A stretch of DNA of 57,885 nt, taken from positions 1 through 57,885 of the forward strand of contig DYFV01000028.1 of the NCBI GenBank assembly GCA_020725025.1. Direction: 5' to 3'. A model generated the notes under the pieces. It was not told the origin of the DNA, ran no database searches, and saw nothing but the letters and a program-made list of their open reading frames with translations. The translations under genes and the position numbers were made by a program. This document shows, in pieces, positions 1-7,663 of the stretch. The DNA comes from Azoarcus sp. GTDB taxonomy: Bacteria; Pseudomonadota; Gammaproteobacteria; Burkholderiales; Rhodocyclaceae. How positions within the stretch are numbered: position 1 is the stretch's first letter; each line of letters opens with the position of its first letter.

Positions 1-13
1 CACCCCTCTCTGC

Positions 14-31
14 AAGCCCCTCCGGGCTTTT
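14..31 (+). terminator. Short terminator-like hairpin
   Basis: AAGCCC and GGGCTT form a 6-bp stem around a CTCC loop, followed by only two further T residues. It could end a transcript entering from the left edge. The short stem and tail make this tentative. Confidence 0.35.
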
Positions 32-135
32 GCACACTGTTCAGAACACTACCATCTCCTGCCCGTCAGGGACTTCAGCTCCGACCGGTTTCGTATCATT
101 CCGCCTAGCACCGGCCCGCCACACAGCCGCCGGCG

Positions 136-655
136 ATGGGGATCGAGCACCTGGAAGAAATGGAGGTCTATCCAATCTCAGGACTCAAGCGACCGCTGCG
201 CATCTCGCTTTCGGGCTGGCGCGGTGCCATCATCGCTTTGCCCTTGGTGATCGCGCTAATCGTTGGGTTTCTCGCTTGGCTTCTGTTCACCTTGTGGGTG
301 TCTGACGAGTCTTCCCGAACGACCTTTCGATTTACGGTCTTGGCGGGCACCGTTCCGGGCCTCCTTGCCTGGATTTGCAACCCCTGCTACACCCTTTTCA
401 ACGACCGGATCGTGCGCCCCCCAGATCCTGGAGGTGTCGCTGCCACTCGGCCATGCGCTCGTTCTCAGGCACGAGGGGACGATCATGTGCCGCGCATGCT
501 GCGTTACACCGCGCGGCGCCCGATCTGCGACGGCGAGATCACTATCAAGAAGGGACGGCGACAACACCGTGGCCGGCTGGTCGGTGAATGCGATTAACCC
601 CGTAGAGCACGTCTTTTCGTTCGATTTCAACACGGGCAAGGGTTATCGCATTTGA
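136..655 (+). pseudogene. Frameshifted small membrane protein
   Basis: The first reading frame gives a plausible start (MGIEHLEEMEVYPISG), one clear membrane segment around residues 35-55 and a second hydrophobic stretch around 70-90. It then turns into arginine-rich, non-protein-like sequence after a run of six C at about 415-420. Shifting frame there restores protein-like sequence (PQILEVSLPLGHALVLRHEG), and the same shifted frame ends at 655 with VEHVFSFDFNTGKGYRI. A further slip near 530-570 is possible, because the first frame there reads ICDGEITIKKG. I do not recognise the family. It is either a decayed gene or one with homopolymer sequencing errors. Confidence 0.45.
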
Positions 656-745
656 CGGTCCCGATCGTCTCAGATCGGACAAGCCCACTTCAGCCTATAC
701 GCCCTCTTGGGGCCGCACCCTACCCACAGCTGGCGGCGCACTCCC

Positions 746-1018
746 TTACCGAGTGCGCACCATCCATTCCTGCACCACGCCCCGATCGCCCGCCCGCTCG
801 TAGCCGCGCCACAACTGCATGCCGTTGCGGGCGGTGATCAGGACCGGCTCGAAGAGTTCCACCGGCGCGTAGCCGCTCGTCCACGGGCTCTTGATGCGAA
901 GCCGGCGGGCACCGTTGGCTACATCCAGGACGAATTCACCCGAGTGCACGGTCTGACGCGCCACGTCGTCGTGCGCCAACCGCACGCCGTCACGGCGCAT
1001 CACGCGCACGTCGAACAC
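746..1018 (-). CDS. Hypothetical protein, coupled to upstream zinc-ribbon ORF
   Basis: This 90-residue protein starts with GTG inside the end of the preceding minus-strand ORF (19-base overlap), with GGAG six bases upstream, so translation is probably coupled. The sequence alternates charged and hydrophobic residues (FDVRVMRRDGVRL, VLDVANGARRLRI, VELFEPVLITARNG), as in a small beta-sheet protein. It has no signal peptide or membrane segment. I do not recognise the family. Its position at the left of the replication/partition block suggests an accessory role in the element, but the sequence shows no function. Confidence 0.5.
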   Translation of the reverse strand: MFDVRVMRRDGVRLAHDDVARQTVHSGEFVLDVANGARRLRIKSPWTSGYAPVELFEPVLITARNGMQLWRGYERAGDRGVVQEWMVRTR

Positions 1019-1239
1019 GCCCGCTCCGCTTCATCGTCACTTGCCTCGCCTGCGCGTTCAGCAGGTCGTGAAGCGGCACCGATCGCCGGGTCTGCCGCGA
1101 GCAAGAGCGCTTGATCGCACTCCGGACACACTCGGCAGACCGCCTGACCGCACCGCGCATGCTCGAACGAGCCGATCGGAACCGGCGTATGGCAATAGGG
1201 GCAAACGGCGTGCGGGGCGCTACGGGAATCGGGGTTCAT
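1000..1239 (-). CDS. Small zinc-ribbon protein
   Basis: This 79-residue protein carries a CPYC pair near residue 14, then a Cys (ARCGQ) and CRVCPEC about 20-30 residues later, which looks like a zinc ribbon. The rest is acidic, with a CSTC pair close to the C-terminus. I chose the ATG at 1239 because AGGAG lies seven bases upstream; an ATG at 1284 in the same frame lacks such a site. It overlaps the following ORF. It could be a small DNA-binding or adaptor protein, but the fold alone does not identify a target. Confidence 0.5.
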   Translation of the reverse strand: MNPDSRSAPHAVCPYCHTPVPIGSFEHARCGQAVCRVCPECDQALLLAADPAIGAASRPAERAGEASDDEAERACSTCA

Positions 1240-1471
1240 GGCGGGGCTCCTGATAGCTGTATTTTCGTACAGTCTATCTGGCACTTCAAGTGCCGGGCGG
1301 GAGCCTGGGGCGTCTGAGCGGACAGTCTTTCAGGCCACTCGATGCGTGTGACGTCGGCGCGACGACCTTTCGCGGTAGGGACGCGGGCCGGTACTCCATG
1401 TATGGCTACGCGAACGCGACAGGCGAGGAGTCAGTCGTCCTGGTCGTTCGTCGGTTCGATGGTCCCACCAG

Positions 1472-1807
1472 TCACGGCAGGTAACCGAATCCCTTCGGCA
1501 ATACCGGGGGACGCTCCCCCTTGTGCGGCGACGTGGTCGCCGGCCGTTGCGTATCCTGAGGAGGCGGCTCAACCTGCCTGAGGCTGGACACCACCGCGGC
1601 CGCCTCCGCATCGGTGCCGTAGGCGATTTGTAGTAGCGTCTGCACGGCCTTCGGCACCTTGCGCCCAGACTCGTAGCGCGAACCACCCGACTGTGTGATG
1701 CCGACGCGCCCCCAGAACTGCCCCTGGGTCAGCCCGAGCTTCCACCTTCGCTCGACGATGCCGTTGAACGAACCGTACCAAGGCTTGCTGGCCTTCTTTG
1801 CCGACAT
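1472..1807 (-). CDS. XRE-like helix-turn-helix regulator
   Basis: A 111-residue protein with a helix-turn-helix domain at about residues 14-70. The pattern RRWKLGLTQGQFWGRVGITQSGGSRYESGRKVP matches the XRE/Cro layout, in which LTQ begins the first helix and QSGGSRYESG holds the recognition helix. The C-terminal 45 residues are proline-rich and probably disordered. The ATG at 1807 is preferred over 1948 because the domain starts just after it and the extra N-terminus is unlike protein. It is divergent from the SRAP gene, with about 195 bases between them, so it may regulate both. Confidence 0.7.
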   Translation of the reverse strand: MSAKKASKPWYGSFNGIVERRWKLGLTQGQFWGRVGITQSGGSRYESGRKVPKAVQTLLQIAYGTDAEAAAVVSSLRQVEPPPQDTQRPATTSPHKGERPPVLPKGFGYLP

Positions 1808-2001
1808 CAGGACACCACCACGATCTCTGATCTCACCAGGGGCATATTCTAATCGGATTGCCCGGATCGGCGCACAGCTCGTCCCACGGCCGGGGAAGGC
1901 CCTCATCGAACATGAGGACGACGCGGCATTCCACAGCGGGAAGAACATCTATATGCATTTACAGTTTCTCGCTCCGGCGGCGGCGCGCACCATAGGCGCC
2001 C

Positions 2002-2646
2002 ATGTGCGCCGACTACAATCCCGCCCGCCGGACATCGCTCGAGCGAATGGCCTGGGGCCGCCACCCCGTGAGCCCGCCCTCGCTCGATTTCGGCGAGACG
2101 TTTCCAGGCGGCGTTGCACCCTTCCTCGCCAACATCCTGCCGACCGAGTGGCTGCCCGGTATGTTCGGCCTGGTGCCCCACTGGGGCGATCCTGTGAAGC
2201 TGTCCCGGATGACCTACAACGCCCGCTCCGAGACGGTTGCCGAGAGGCCCAGCTACCGCAACGCCTGGAAGCGGCGGCAGTTCGCGCTGATCCCGGTCGA
2301 AAGCTTTTACGAGCCCTGCTACGAGAGCGGCAAGGCGGTTCGCTGGCGCATTCAGCGGGCCGATGGCGCGCCCTTCGCTTTGGCGGGGATCTGGGAACGT
2401 CGCATGGACGACAACGGCCCGGCGCACTGGTCCTTCTCCATGCTGACCATCAACGCCGACGAGCACCCGCTGATGCGACGATTCCACAAGCCGGGGGACG
2501 AAAAGCGCAGCGTCGTCGTGCTGGATCCGGAGGACTACGAATCCTGGCTCAACGCACGGACCGAGGCGGAGGCCAGATCCCTCCTCCAGCCCTTTGAGCC
2601 GGAACTGATGCTGGCAGTGGAAGACCCGAGACCGACGCGCAGGTAG
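2002..2646 (+). CDS. SRAP (SOS response-associated peptidase) family protein
   Basis: The 214-residue product has the hallmarks of the YedK/HMCES family. Cys2 directly follows the initiator Met and becomes the N-terminal residue that forms a thiazolidine with abasic sites in single-stranded DNA. NARSET (73-78), the Glu of SFYEP (104) and His155 in EHPLM complete the active site. In the known family, the protein shields abasic sites in ssDNA from cleavage. On a conjugative element, where DNA enters as a single strand, this would protect the incoming strand (inference). It stands alone on the plus strand between divergent and convergent minus-strand genes, so it has its own promoter within 1808-2001. 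Confidence 0.9.
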   Translation: MCADYNPARRTSLERMAWGRHPVSPPSLDFGETFPGGVAPFLANILPTEWLPGMFGLVPHWGDPVKLSRMTYNARSETVAERPSYRNAWKRRQFALIPVESFYEPCYESGKAVRWRIQRADGAPFALAGIWERRMDDNGPAHWSFSMLTINADEHPLMRRFHKPGDEKRSVVVLDPEDYESWLNARTEAEARSLLQPFEPELMLAVEDPRPTRR

Positions 2647-2720
2647 TCTGCTGGATGTAGGGTCGGTTGTGACTGGCCGCCCCTGCCGCTTGGCAGACTG
2701 CACGAACAGCAGAACAAGTT

Positions 2721-3137
2721 TTACGCGGAGGCCTCCGCCGCCTCGCCGGACGATTCCGCCTGATCACGCTTGGGCTTGTACTCGATGCGGGACACCCGGC
2801 CCAGGCACAGCGTGACGTCGTCGGCCGTGATCTGGAAGCCGGGCACCATCTCCGGCGCGCCATCGGGCAAGTACATGAACTGCTTGAGTACACCTTCGAC
2901 CTGGACGCGCGCGCCCCGCTTCAGCAGCCGAGCGGCATCCTCGCCGCGTTGGCCCCAGAGCGACACACGCATCCAGAAGCCGCCGACCTGCTGGTACTCG
3001 TCATTGGCCGGGTCGTACGCGTAGTCATCGAAGAACACCCGCATTTCGGCAACCACCTCATCGACGCCGTTGACGGGGATGTGCTTGAGGACGGGTGCGT
3101 CGCCGAGATTTCCTCTTCCCTTGAAAACGTTGGGCAT
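2721..3137 (-). CDS. ssb: Single-stranded DNA-binding protein (ICE type)
   Basis: The 138-residue product has OB-fold features: a GNLGDAPVLKHI start like classical SSB, then FWMRVSLWGQRGEDAARLLKRGARVQVEGVLKQ, matching the SSB region that binds DNA and forms the tetramer. The C-terminus is acidic and alanine-rich but lacks the canonical DDDIPF tip. The ATG at 3137 has AAGGAG six to ten bases upstream; a longer ORF upstream is unlike protein. SSB genes sit beside the DUF3158 and PFL_4669-type genes in related ICEs. The protein would coat ssDNA during transfer or replication of the excised circle. Confidence 0.85.
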   Translation of the reverse strand: MPNVFKGRGNLGDAPVLKHIPVNGVDEVVAEMRVFFDDYAYDPANDEYQQVGGFWMRVSLWGQRGEDAARLLKRGARVQVEGVLKQFMYLPDGAPEMVPGFQITADDVTLCLGRVSRIEYKPKRDQAESSGEAAEASA

Positions 3138-3205
3138 GGTTCTCTCCTTGGCGTCATGCAGGAACCCGCCGGGAGCCGACGCCGGAGCCCTCGACGTGTT
3201 GAACC

Positions 3206-3652
3206 CTAGGACTTGCGCTCCCGGGCGTGTCTCAGGACCATCCGCGCCTCGATCTCCCGCTGGTTGAGCTCGAGGGCCCGCCGGTGGGTCCGCTCGTACC
3301 ACTCGCGGAGTGAGCCGGGAAGCTGCGCGAAGTACGCCTCGATCGCGCTCCAGGGGATGTGGCCGGCGCGCGGCCCGGCGCCGGCGACGCGCCAACGCAG
3401 GTGAACCTGGCCTGTGGCTTTGCGCCGATGGAGGGACAGGTAGAAGCTGCGGCCCCGCACACGGCGCGTCATCCTGGCGAGGTCCGCTTGGGCACGATGG
3501 ATCTTGTCGACCTGCGTGGTGGCTCTCCGAACCTCGCTCGGGGCTTCGCCCCTACCCGTAAAGGCCTTTGCGCCACGCTCCTGTTGACGAGGCGGCGCCT
3601 TGTTGCACCCGCCCGCGGCGGCCTCATCATCCAGCGTGTCGAATTGCGCCAC
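3206..3652 (-). CDS. DUF3158-like ICE protein
   Basis: This 148-residue, strongly basic protein has no signal or membrane segment. The C-terminal half (LHLRWR-like strand, WSAIEAYFAQLPGSLREWYERTHRRALELNQRE) resembles the DUF3158 family found between the PFL_4669-type gene and ssb in PFGI-1-like ICEs. The N-terminal 50 residues are low-complexity. The start is GTG at 3652, 17 bases after the preceding stop, with AGGGA just upstream. A role in element replication or ssDNA handling is guilt by association only. Confidence 0.6.
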   Translation of the reverse strand: MAQFDTLDDEAAAGGCNKAPPRQQERGAKAFTGRGEAPSEVRRATTQVDKIHRAQADLARMTRRVRGRSFYLSLHRRKATGQVHLRWRVAGAGPRAGHIPWSAIEAYFAQLPGSLREWYERTHRRALELNQREIEARMVLRHARERKS

Positions 3653-3669
3653 TTCCCTGCCCCTTGCGG

Positions 3670-4815
3670 TCAGTCGACCAGCCCCTCGTCGCTTGGCTCA
3701 TCGACCGTTGCGCCACGTTCCTGATCGATTGCGGCAAGCTCGGCCGCGACCCGCTCCAGCATCGCCTTCTCACTCTCGGAGATGGCGACCCGGCGCTGGG
3801 AGTGGCGCGAGACCTGGTGGCTGGCATAGATGCCCGTTGGCACAGGACCGAAGATGCCGGTGACGGCTGCAACACGCTTGCGGGCATCGGCGTCGGCGCC
3901 CGGAAGAAAGTCCGTGCGGCTCAGCGCAAGCAGTTCGGGCTTGGTGAGCCAGGTCTCGAAGCGGATGAACTCCTCAAAGGCGGCACGCATCGGGCGGGTG
4001 AACTGGCGTATTGCGTCATGCACCTGCCGGTCGGAGAAGATGGCCTTGCGCCCGAGCGTCTTGACGACCCGCACGTAGTAGTCGAACTCGACGATCAGCT
4101 CGGCCACCGCGTAGCCGTATGGGCTGCGGAAGCCGAGCTCCAGCACCTTCGGTTCGCGCGACTTGAGGATCGCGAAGCCCAGGCCCTTGTCGGCCTTCTT
4201 CTTGATCTCGGCGTCGAAGCGCTGCGCCTGCTGGTCCAGGCCGCGCCGCAGCTCGGGGATGCGGTGATCGGCGCGCAGCAGCGCCCAGTCGGCATAGGGG
4301 TTGTTGTTGCGCGTGAGCGCCCACAGCGCCTTGAGGCTGGAGGCGACCCGTTTGCCGCCGGGAATCGCGTTGTACTTGCCCGCGGGATCGCGCCGACGCC
4401 CCATGAACATGCGGAATCCTTCCTTGGTGTGCAGGGTCATGGTGTCGACGCCGTCGTCGACGAGGCCGCCGAGGTCTCGGAGCTGGGTGGCCACGCTGGG
4501 TTCGACGGTGGGATCCGCTCCCTGTGTGACCCGGTAGTCGGCCTCCATCTGCTTCAGCTCGTCGCAGCGTTGGAGGTAGAGCTCGTAGCGCGGCCATCGC
4601 GGGTCGGTGGGGTCGGGGTCGTCCGCTTCGATCAGGTCGAGCAGCCGCGCACGCTCCTTGGCGATGCTGTAGCGGTCGTCGAAGGGCGAGGCCTCATCGG
4701 TCTCGAAGGGAATGGGCGTACCGCCCGGGAAGATCGGATCCATCAGGCCGGGTTGGCTCGCGGTGAGATCCGGAGCGCGGCCGGGAGGCGGGACGATCGA
4801 ATCAGGGAAGGCCAT
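3670..4815 (-). CDS. Integrating conjugative element protein, PFL_4669 (TIGR03761) type
   Basis: A 381-residue soluble protein. The central stretch TMTLHTKEGFRMFMGRR, the PGGKRVASSLKALWALTRNNNPYADWALL region and the FDYYVRVVKTL segment are typical of the TIGR03761 family, which is conserved in the replication/partition region of ICEclc/PFGI-1 elements. No enzyme motif is visible. The ATG at 4815 has GAAGGAG nine bases upstream and overlaps the end of the preceding HTH gene by 14 bases, so the two are translated together. Its function is unknown, although it is retained across the ICE family. Confidence 0.85.
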   Translation of the reverse strand: MAFPDSIVPPPGRAPDLTASQPGLMDPIFPGGTPIPFETDEASPFDDRYSIAKERARLLDLIEADDPDPTDPRWPRYELYLQRCDELKQMEADYRVTQGADPTVEPSVATQLRDLGGLVDDGVDTMTLHTKEGFRMFMGRRRDPAGKYNAIPGGKRVASSLKALWALTRNNNPYADWALLRADHRIPELRRGLDQQAQRFDAEIKKKADKGLGFAILKSREPKVLELGFRSPYGYAVAELIVEFDYYVRVVKTLGRKAIFSDRQVHDAIRQFTRPMRAAFEEFIRFETWLTKPELLALSRTDFLPGADADARKRVAAVTGIFGPVPTGIYASHQVSRHSQRRVAISESEKAMLERVAAELAAIDQERGATVDEPSDEGLVD

Positions 4816-5464
4816 GGGTCGCTCCTTCACGTGGCGGGGACGAAGTGACATCTCCCGCCTCCTGCATATCGTGGAGGCGGAAGAGCGCGGGAATCGGCGT
4901 AAACCCGGGGAGGAACTCGACCTCGGGCTGCGGGCTGCCGAGCAGCTGGCGCAGTACCGGCACATTCACCCGGTAGGCGGCTGTTGCACGCGGCAGCTTC
5001 GTGGCGGTGACCAGGGCACGGCACTCTAGACGCTGCAGCGCGCGCTGGACCACCTGATGACCGAGCCCGCAACATGCGGACAAGGTACGGCTCGAGATGC
5101 GTACCGCCATCCGGTCCGCCGAGCGCCACAGCAGTGCCAACAGGACCGTAACGGCGGGGTAGTCGCCGTTCATCCGCACCAGCAGGTCGAGGGCGATTCG
5201 TTGCTCGGCGGTGGCAGGCCGCGGTACGGCGTCTGGACCGGTCGCATCCAGCGCAGACGGGTTCTCCGCTGGGTCGAATGAATCCACCGGCAAGGCCCGT
5301 TCCACTGGGTCGATTGCATCCAGTGGCGAAGGCCTTTGCGCTGGACTGCTTGAATCCAGCGGGCCCCTCGTCGAGCTGATCCGTGCCGCTTCGGCCCTCG
5401 CCGTTTCGCCGTCCGATGCCGCCGGCTCAGGCGGTCTCGCGGTCGTCGAATTCGTGCACGACAT
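4802..5464 (-). CDS. Helix-turn-helix protein with repeat-containing N-terminal linker
   Basis: The 220-residue product has a disordered N-terminal 80 residues made of 12-residue repeats (LDSSSPAQRPSP, LDAIDPVERALP, VDSFDPAENPSA, LDATGPD), then a helical domain from residue 85. In that domain, ISSRTLSACCGLGHQVVQRALQRLECRALVTATK reads as a winged helix-turn-helix. The start at 5464 lies inside the DUF2857 gene without a clear ribosome site. ATG 5173 (MNGDYPAVTVLL) is an alternative that would leave the repeats in an untranslated leader. It lies within the partition block and could be a replication initiator or repressor acting on those repeats (inference). Confidence 0.65.
   Translation of the reverse strand: MSCTNSTTARPPEPAASDGETARAEAARISSTRGPLDSSSPAQRPSPLDAIDPVERALPVDSFDPAENPSALDATGPDAVPRPATAEQRIALDLLVRMNGDYPAVTVLLALLWRSADRMAVRISSRTLSACCGLGHQVVQRALQRLECRALVTATKLPRATAAYRVNVPVLRQLLGSPQPEVEFLPGFTPIPALFRLHDMQEAGDVTSSPPREGATHGLP
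5230..5361. repeat. Four 36-bp direct repeats, each with an imperfect palindrome
   Basis: Four inverted repeats are centred at about 5242, 5278, 5314 and 5350, exactly 36 bases apart. The best are CCACTGGGT/ATCCAGTGG (5302-5326, 8 of 9 arm positions pair) and CGCTGGACT/AATCCAGCG (5339-5361, 8 of 9). CCGCTGGGT/ATCCACCGG (5266-5290) pairs at 7 of 9, and the copy at 5233-5251 keeps CTGGA/TCCAG. The common core is CTGG(G/A)-N-(A)TCCA. Because 36 is a multiple of three, they also encode 12-residue repeats in the minus-strand HTH gene. The layout resembles iterons or partition sites. Confidence 0.75.
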
Positions 5465-5981
5465 ACCAGAGGGTCGCGATGGAGAACTCGGGAAAGGCCC
5501 GGTGCAGCTCGACGAATTGACGCTGTGCCGGGAACGCGCCTTCGATCCCGGGCCAGACCCGCTGCACGGCCTCGCGCACCTCGGGCCTGGGCAGCGGCGG
5601 GCGGCCTCGCGGCTGGGGCTCGGGGCACAGCAGGGTGCGTTGCTCCCGTATCTGCTCCATCGTCATCTTGAACAGGTGCACGAGCAGCTGCGGATGGGCG
5701 CCGTGCCTGACGTGGTACTCCATCAACTGTCGCGTCTCGGTGATCGCCTCGTGGCGCCGATAGGCGGTCTCCAGCATGGCGGGATCGAAATGCACGGAGA
5801 CGTCGAGTTGGGGCATCCCTGCGATGGCGTTGAGGTCCCTCACCGAAGCGGTGCGAAGCGTCTCGAGGATATCCGGGCTGAAGCCCGCCCTGAGCAAGGC
5901 CTCGACCTCGCCCATGTCGAGCAGATGGATGAGATGCGACAGGAGGGCCACCCGAAGTTGTTCGCTCTTGATCGGAATCAC
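5427..5981 (-). CDS. DUF2857-like ICE protein
   Basis: From the GTG at 5981 the protein is 184 residues. It begins directly with a helical domain (IPIKSEQLRVALLSHLIHLL), then VSVHFDPAMLETAYRR and a helix-turn-helix-like ETRQLMEYHVRHGAHPQLLVHLF, as in the DUF2857 family of ICE replication/partition regions. An ATG at 6137 that overlaps the parB stop (ATGA) would add 52 residues and give direct coupling to parB. The added part is arginine/glycine-rich and not family-like, so I prefer the GTG but cannot exclude the longer form. It sits between parB and the HTH gene. Confidence 0.7.
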   Translation of the reverse strand: MIPIKSEQLRVALLSHLIHLLDMGEVEALLRAGFSPDILETLRTASVRDLNAIAGMPQLDVSVHFDPAMLETAYRRHEAITETRQLMEYHVRHGAHPQLLVHLFKMTMEQIREQRTLLCPEPQPRGRPPLPRPEVREAVQRVWPGIEGAFPAQRQFVELHRAFPEFSIATLWYVVHEFDDRETA

Positions 5982-6133
5982 GCAGCCACCCCCGATTCCT
6001 GTCTGGTCCCGGGACCGGAGGACAGGTTGAACGGACCGTCGATTCGCTTCCGCCAGCCCTTCCCTCGACTGTTGCAGCGCAGTCCCGGAATTCCGACCGG
6101 TCTCCACGACCGCACGCGGGCATACCCTGTCGT

Positions 6134-7663
6134 TCATTCGGCACCCGCCCCCGCCCGGAACTGGCGGTGGTAACTGTCGATCAGCGTGCGCGTCAGGGGC
6201 CAGAACGCCGGCTCCAGGAGCAAGGCGAAGAGCTTCCGAGTGTCGGCATCGGCGTGCTGAGCACCCTCTTGCTCGCCCGCCAGGCAGGCGAGCAGCCGGT
6301 AGGCGGCCTCACGTGCCTGTCGATCCGCGTCGCCCGACGCACCCTCCTCGTCCGCGAGCGGCGCCAAGGAGAAGCTGCGCGCCCTGCCACCGTCCCAGCG
6401 GACGCACGCGTCGATCCTGAACGGGGCGGCGAAGCCGCTCAGTGCCGTGGCGAAGGCCGACGGATCGAGGGATTCGCCTTGCCCGACAGCGGTCCTGGCG
6501 GTCCGGCCGCGCCGCGGCTCCGGTTGCGGGGAAGTCGCGTTGGCGCACGCTTCGACCACCGGATCGGTGCCGGAAGTGGCCTGGCCAGGCCCTGCTGACG
6601 CGGGATCGGCCGACGGCTCGGCTGGTCCACCGTCCGACAGCAACGCGCGGATTTCGGCGGCGGGCAGCTGCTTCTCCGCACCCATCACAGCACGCAATGC
6701 GCGCTCCACGGCCGGGAGCGCACAACCGGCCTCGCGGGCGAACTGCGCGTTCATCCGCGTGAGGATGCGTTCGACCTCGGCAACGGTCAGCCGGGGCGGT
6801 TCCGCCTGCTCCCGCGTTCCGTTGAGCTCGGTAGCGGCATCGACCACGAGCTGCTGGAACGCCGCCACGCGCGGGTACGGATCCAGATTGAGGGCCTCGG
6901 CGAGCTTCTCGAAATGGCCGTGGCGGCTGCGGATCGCGCTGGCGCTTTCATGGGTCAGACGCGGACCGAGAGGCTCCAGATGCTCCATGGCGAAGAGGTA
7001 GTTCGAGGCGGTCACGGCGTGCAGCTGCAGGCCGCACTTGCTGGCGTGCTCCGACAGGGCACGAAGACTCAGCGGCCGGCCGAGGTCCGATTCCAGTTCG
7101 GTCTTGAGCAGAGCCACGCCGCGGGCCTTCTCCCAGAACGTGGTGTCGGCACGCAGCTCGTTCTCGATGAGATGCGCAGCGATGACATCGCTTTCGCTCA
7201 CCCAGGGGTGGACCACCACGCGGACCCATTCGTAGCGGGGGTCACTCGTCTCGTGCCACAGTTCCTGAACGATCTGCAGGCGGGTGTTGCCGCCCATGTA
7301 GCACATGTATCGGCTGGCCCCGGGCCGGCGGGTAACGGAAAGCGCTTCGCCGAGACCGCCGCGCGCCTCGATGGAGGCCCGGATCTCCGCATAGCGCGGG
7401 TTGGTCCTCATTCGCGGATTGCGGTCGTAGCAGTCGATCTCGGTACACCGCAGCGTCATCCAGCCATCGACGTCCTGACCGGCTTCGAGCGCCGCGGCGC
7501 GACTGTCGGGACTTCTCACCGCGAGGCTGTGAGCGGCGAGCAGCGCACGCCGATCGGTAGCGTTCGATGACCGCGTCGTCGATCGAATCTTTCCCTGCTT
7601 TTCCATTTGCTGGGCCAGGTCCCTGATGGAGAGGGTTTCGGGAAGACGGGGCCTAGACGTCAT
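6134..7663 (-). CDS. parB: ParB-family partition protein (TIGR03764 type)
   Basis: A 509-residue protein. The N-terminal ParB/Srx-like nuclease-fold region has IDCYDRNPRMRTNPRYAEIR (77-95), GGNTRLQ (124-130) and an ENELRADTTFW motif, which in ParB proteins forms the CTP-binding and spreading surface. Helical DNA-binding segments follow, with a low-complexity linker and a C-terminal domain of about 110 residues. This length and layout match the ParB form of ICEclc/PFGI-1-type elements rather than chromosomal ParB of about 300 residues. It starts 11 bases inside parA with GAGG upstream. It would bind the element's parS, possibly the repeats at 5230-5361. Confidence 0.88.
   Translation of the reverse strand: MTSRPRLPETLSIRDLAQQMEKQGKIRSTTRSSNATDRRALLAAHSLAVRSPDSRAAALEAGQDVDGWMTLRCTEIDCYDRNPRMRTNPRYAEIRASIEARGGLGEALSVTRRPGASRYMCYMGGNTRLQIVQELWHETSDPRYEWVRVVVHPWVSESDVIAAHLIENELRADTTFWEKARGVALLKTELESDLGRPLSLRALSEHASKCGLQLHAVTASNYLFAMEHLEPLGPRLTHESASAIRSRHGHFEKLAEALNLDPYPRVAAFQQLVVDAATELNGTREQAEPPRLTVAEVERILTRMNAQFAREAGCALPAVERALRAVMGAEKQLPAAEIRALLSDGGPAEPSADPASAGPGQATSGTDPVVEACANATSPQPEPRRGRTARTAVGQGESLDPSAFATALSGFAAPFRIDACVRWDGGRARSFSLAPLADEEGASGDADRQAREAAYRLLACLAGEQEGAQHADADTRKLFALLLEPAFWPLTRTLIDSYHRQFRAGAGAE

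Noticed and set aside
1..700. Left attachment site of the ICE
   Set aside because: I looked for a copy of the tRNA-His 3' segment near the window start and found none; the left partition block continues to the edge.
3568..4848. Long plus-strand ORF (426 residues) across the PFL_4669-type gene
   Set aside because: It is the antisense shadow of the minus-strand gene in GC-rich DNA; composition is valine/arginine/leucine-rich and no motif or ribosome site is visible.
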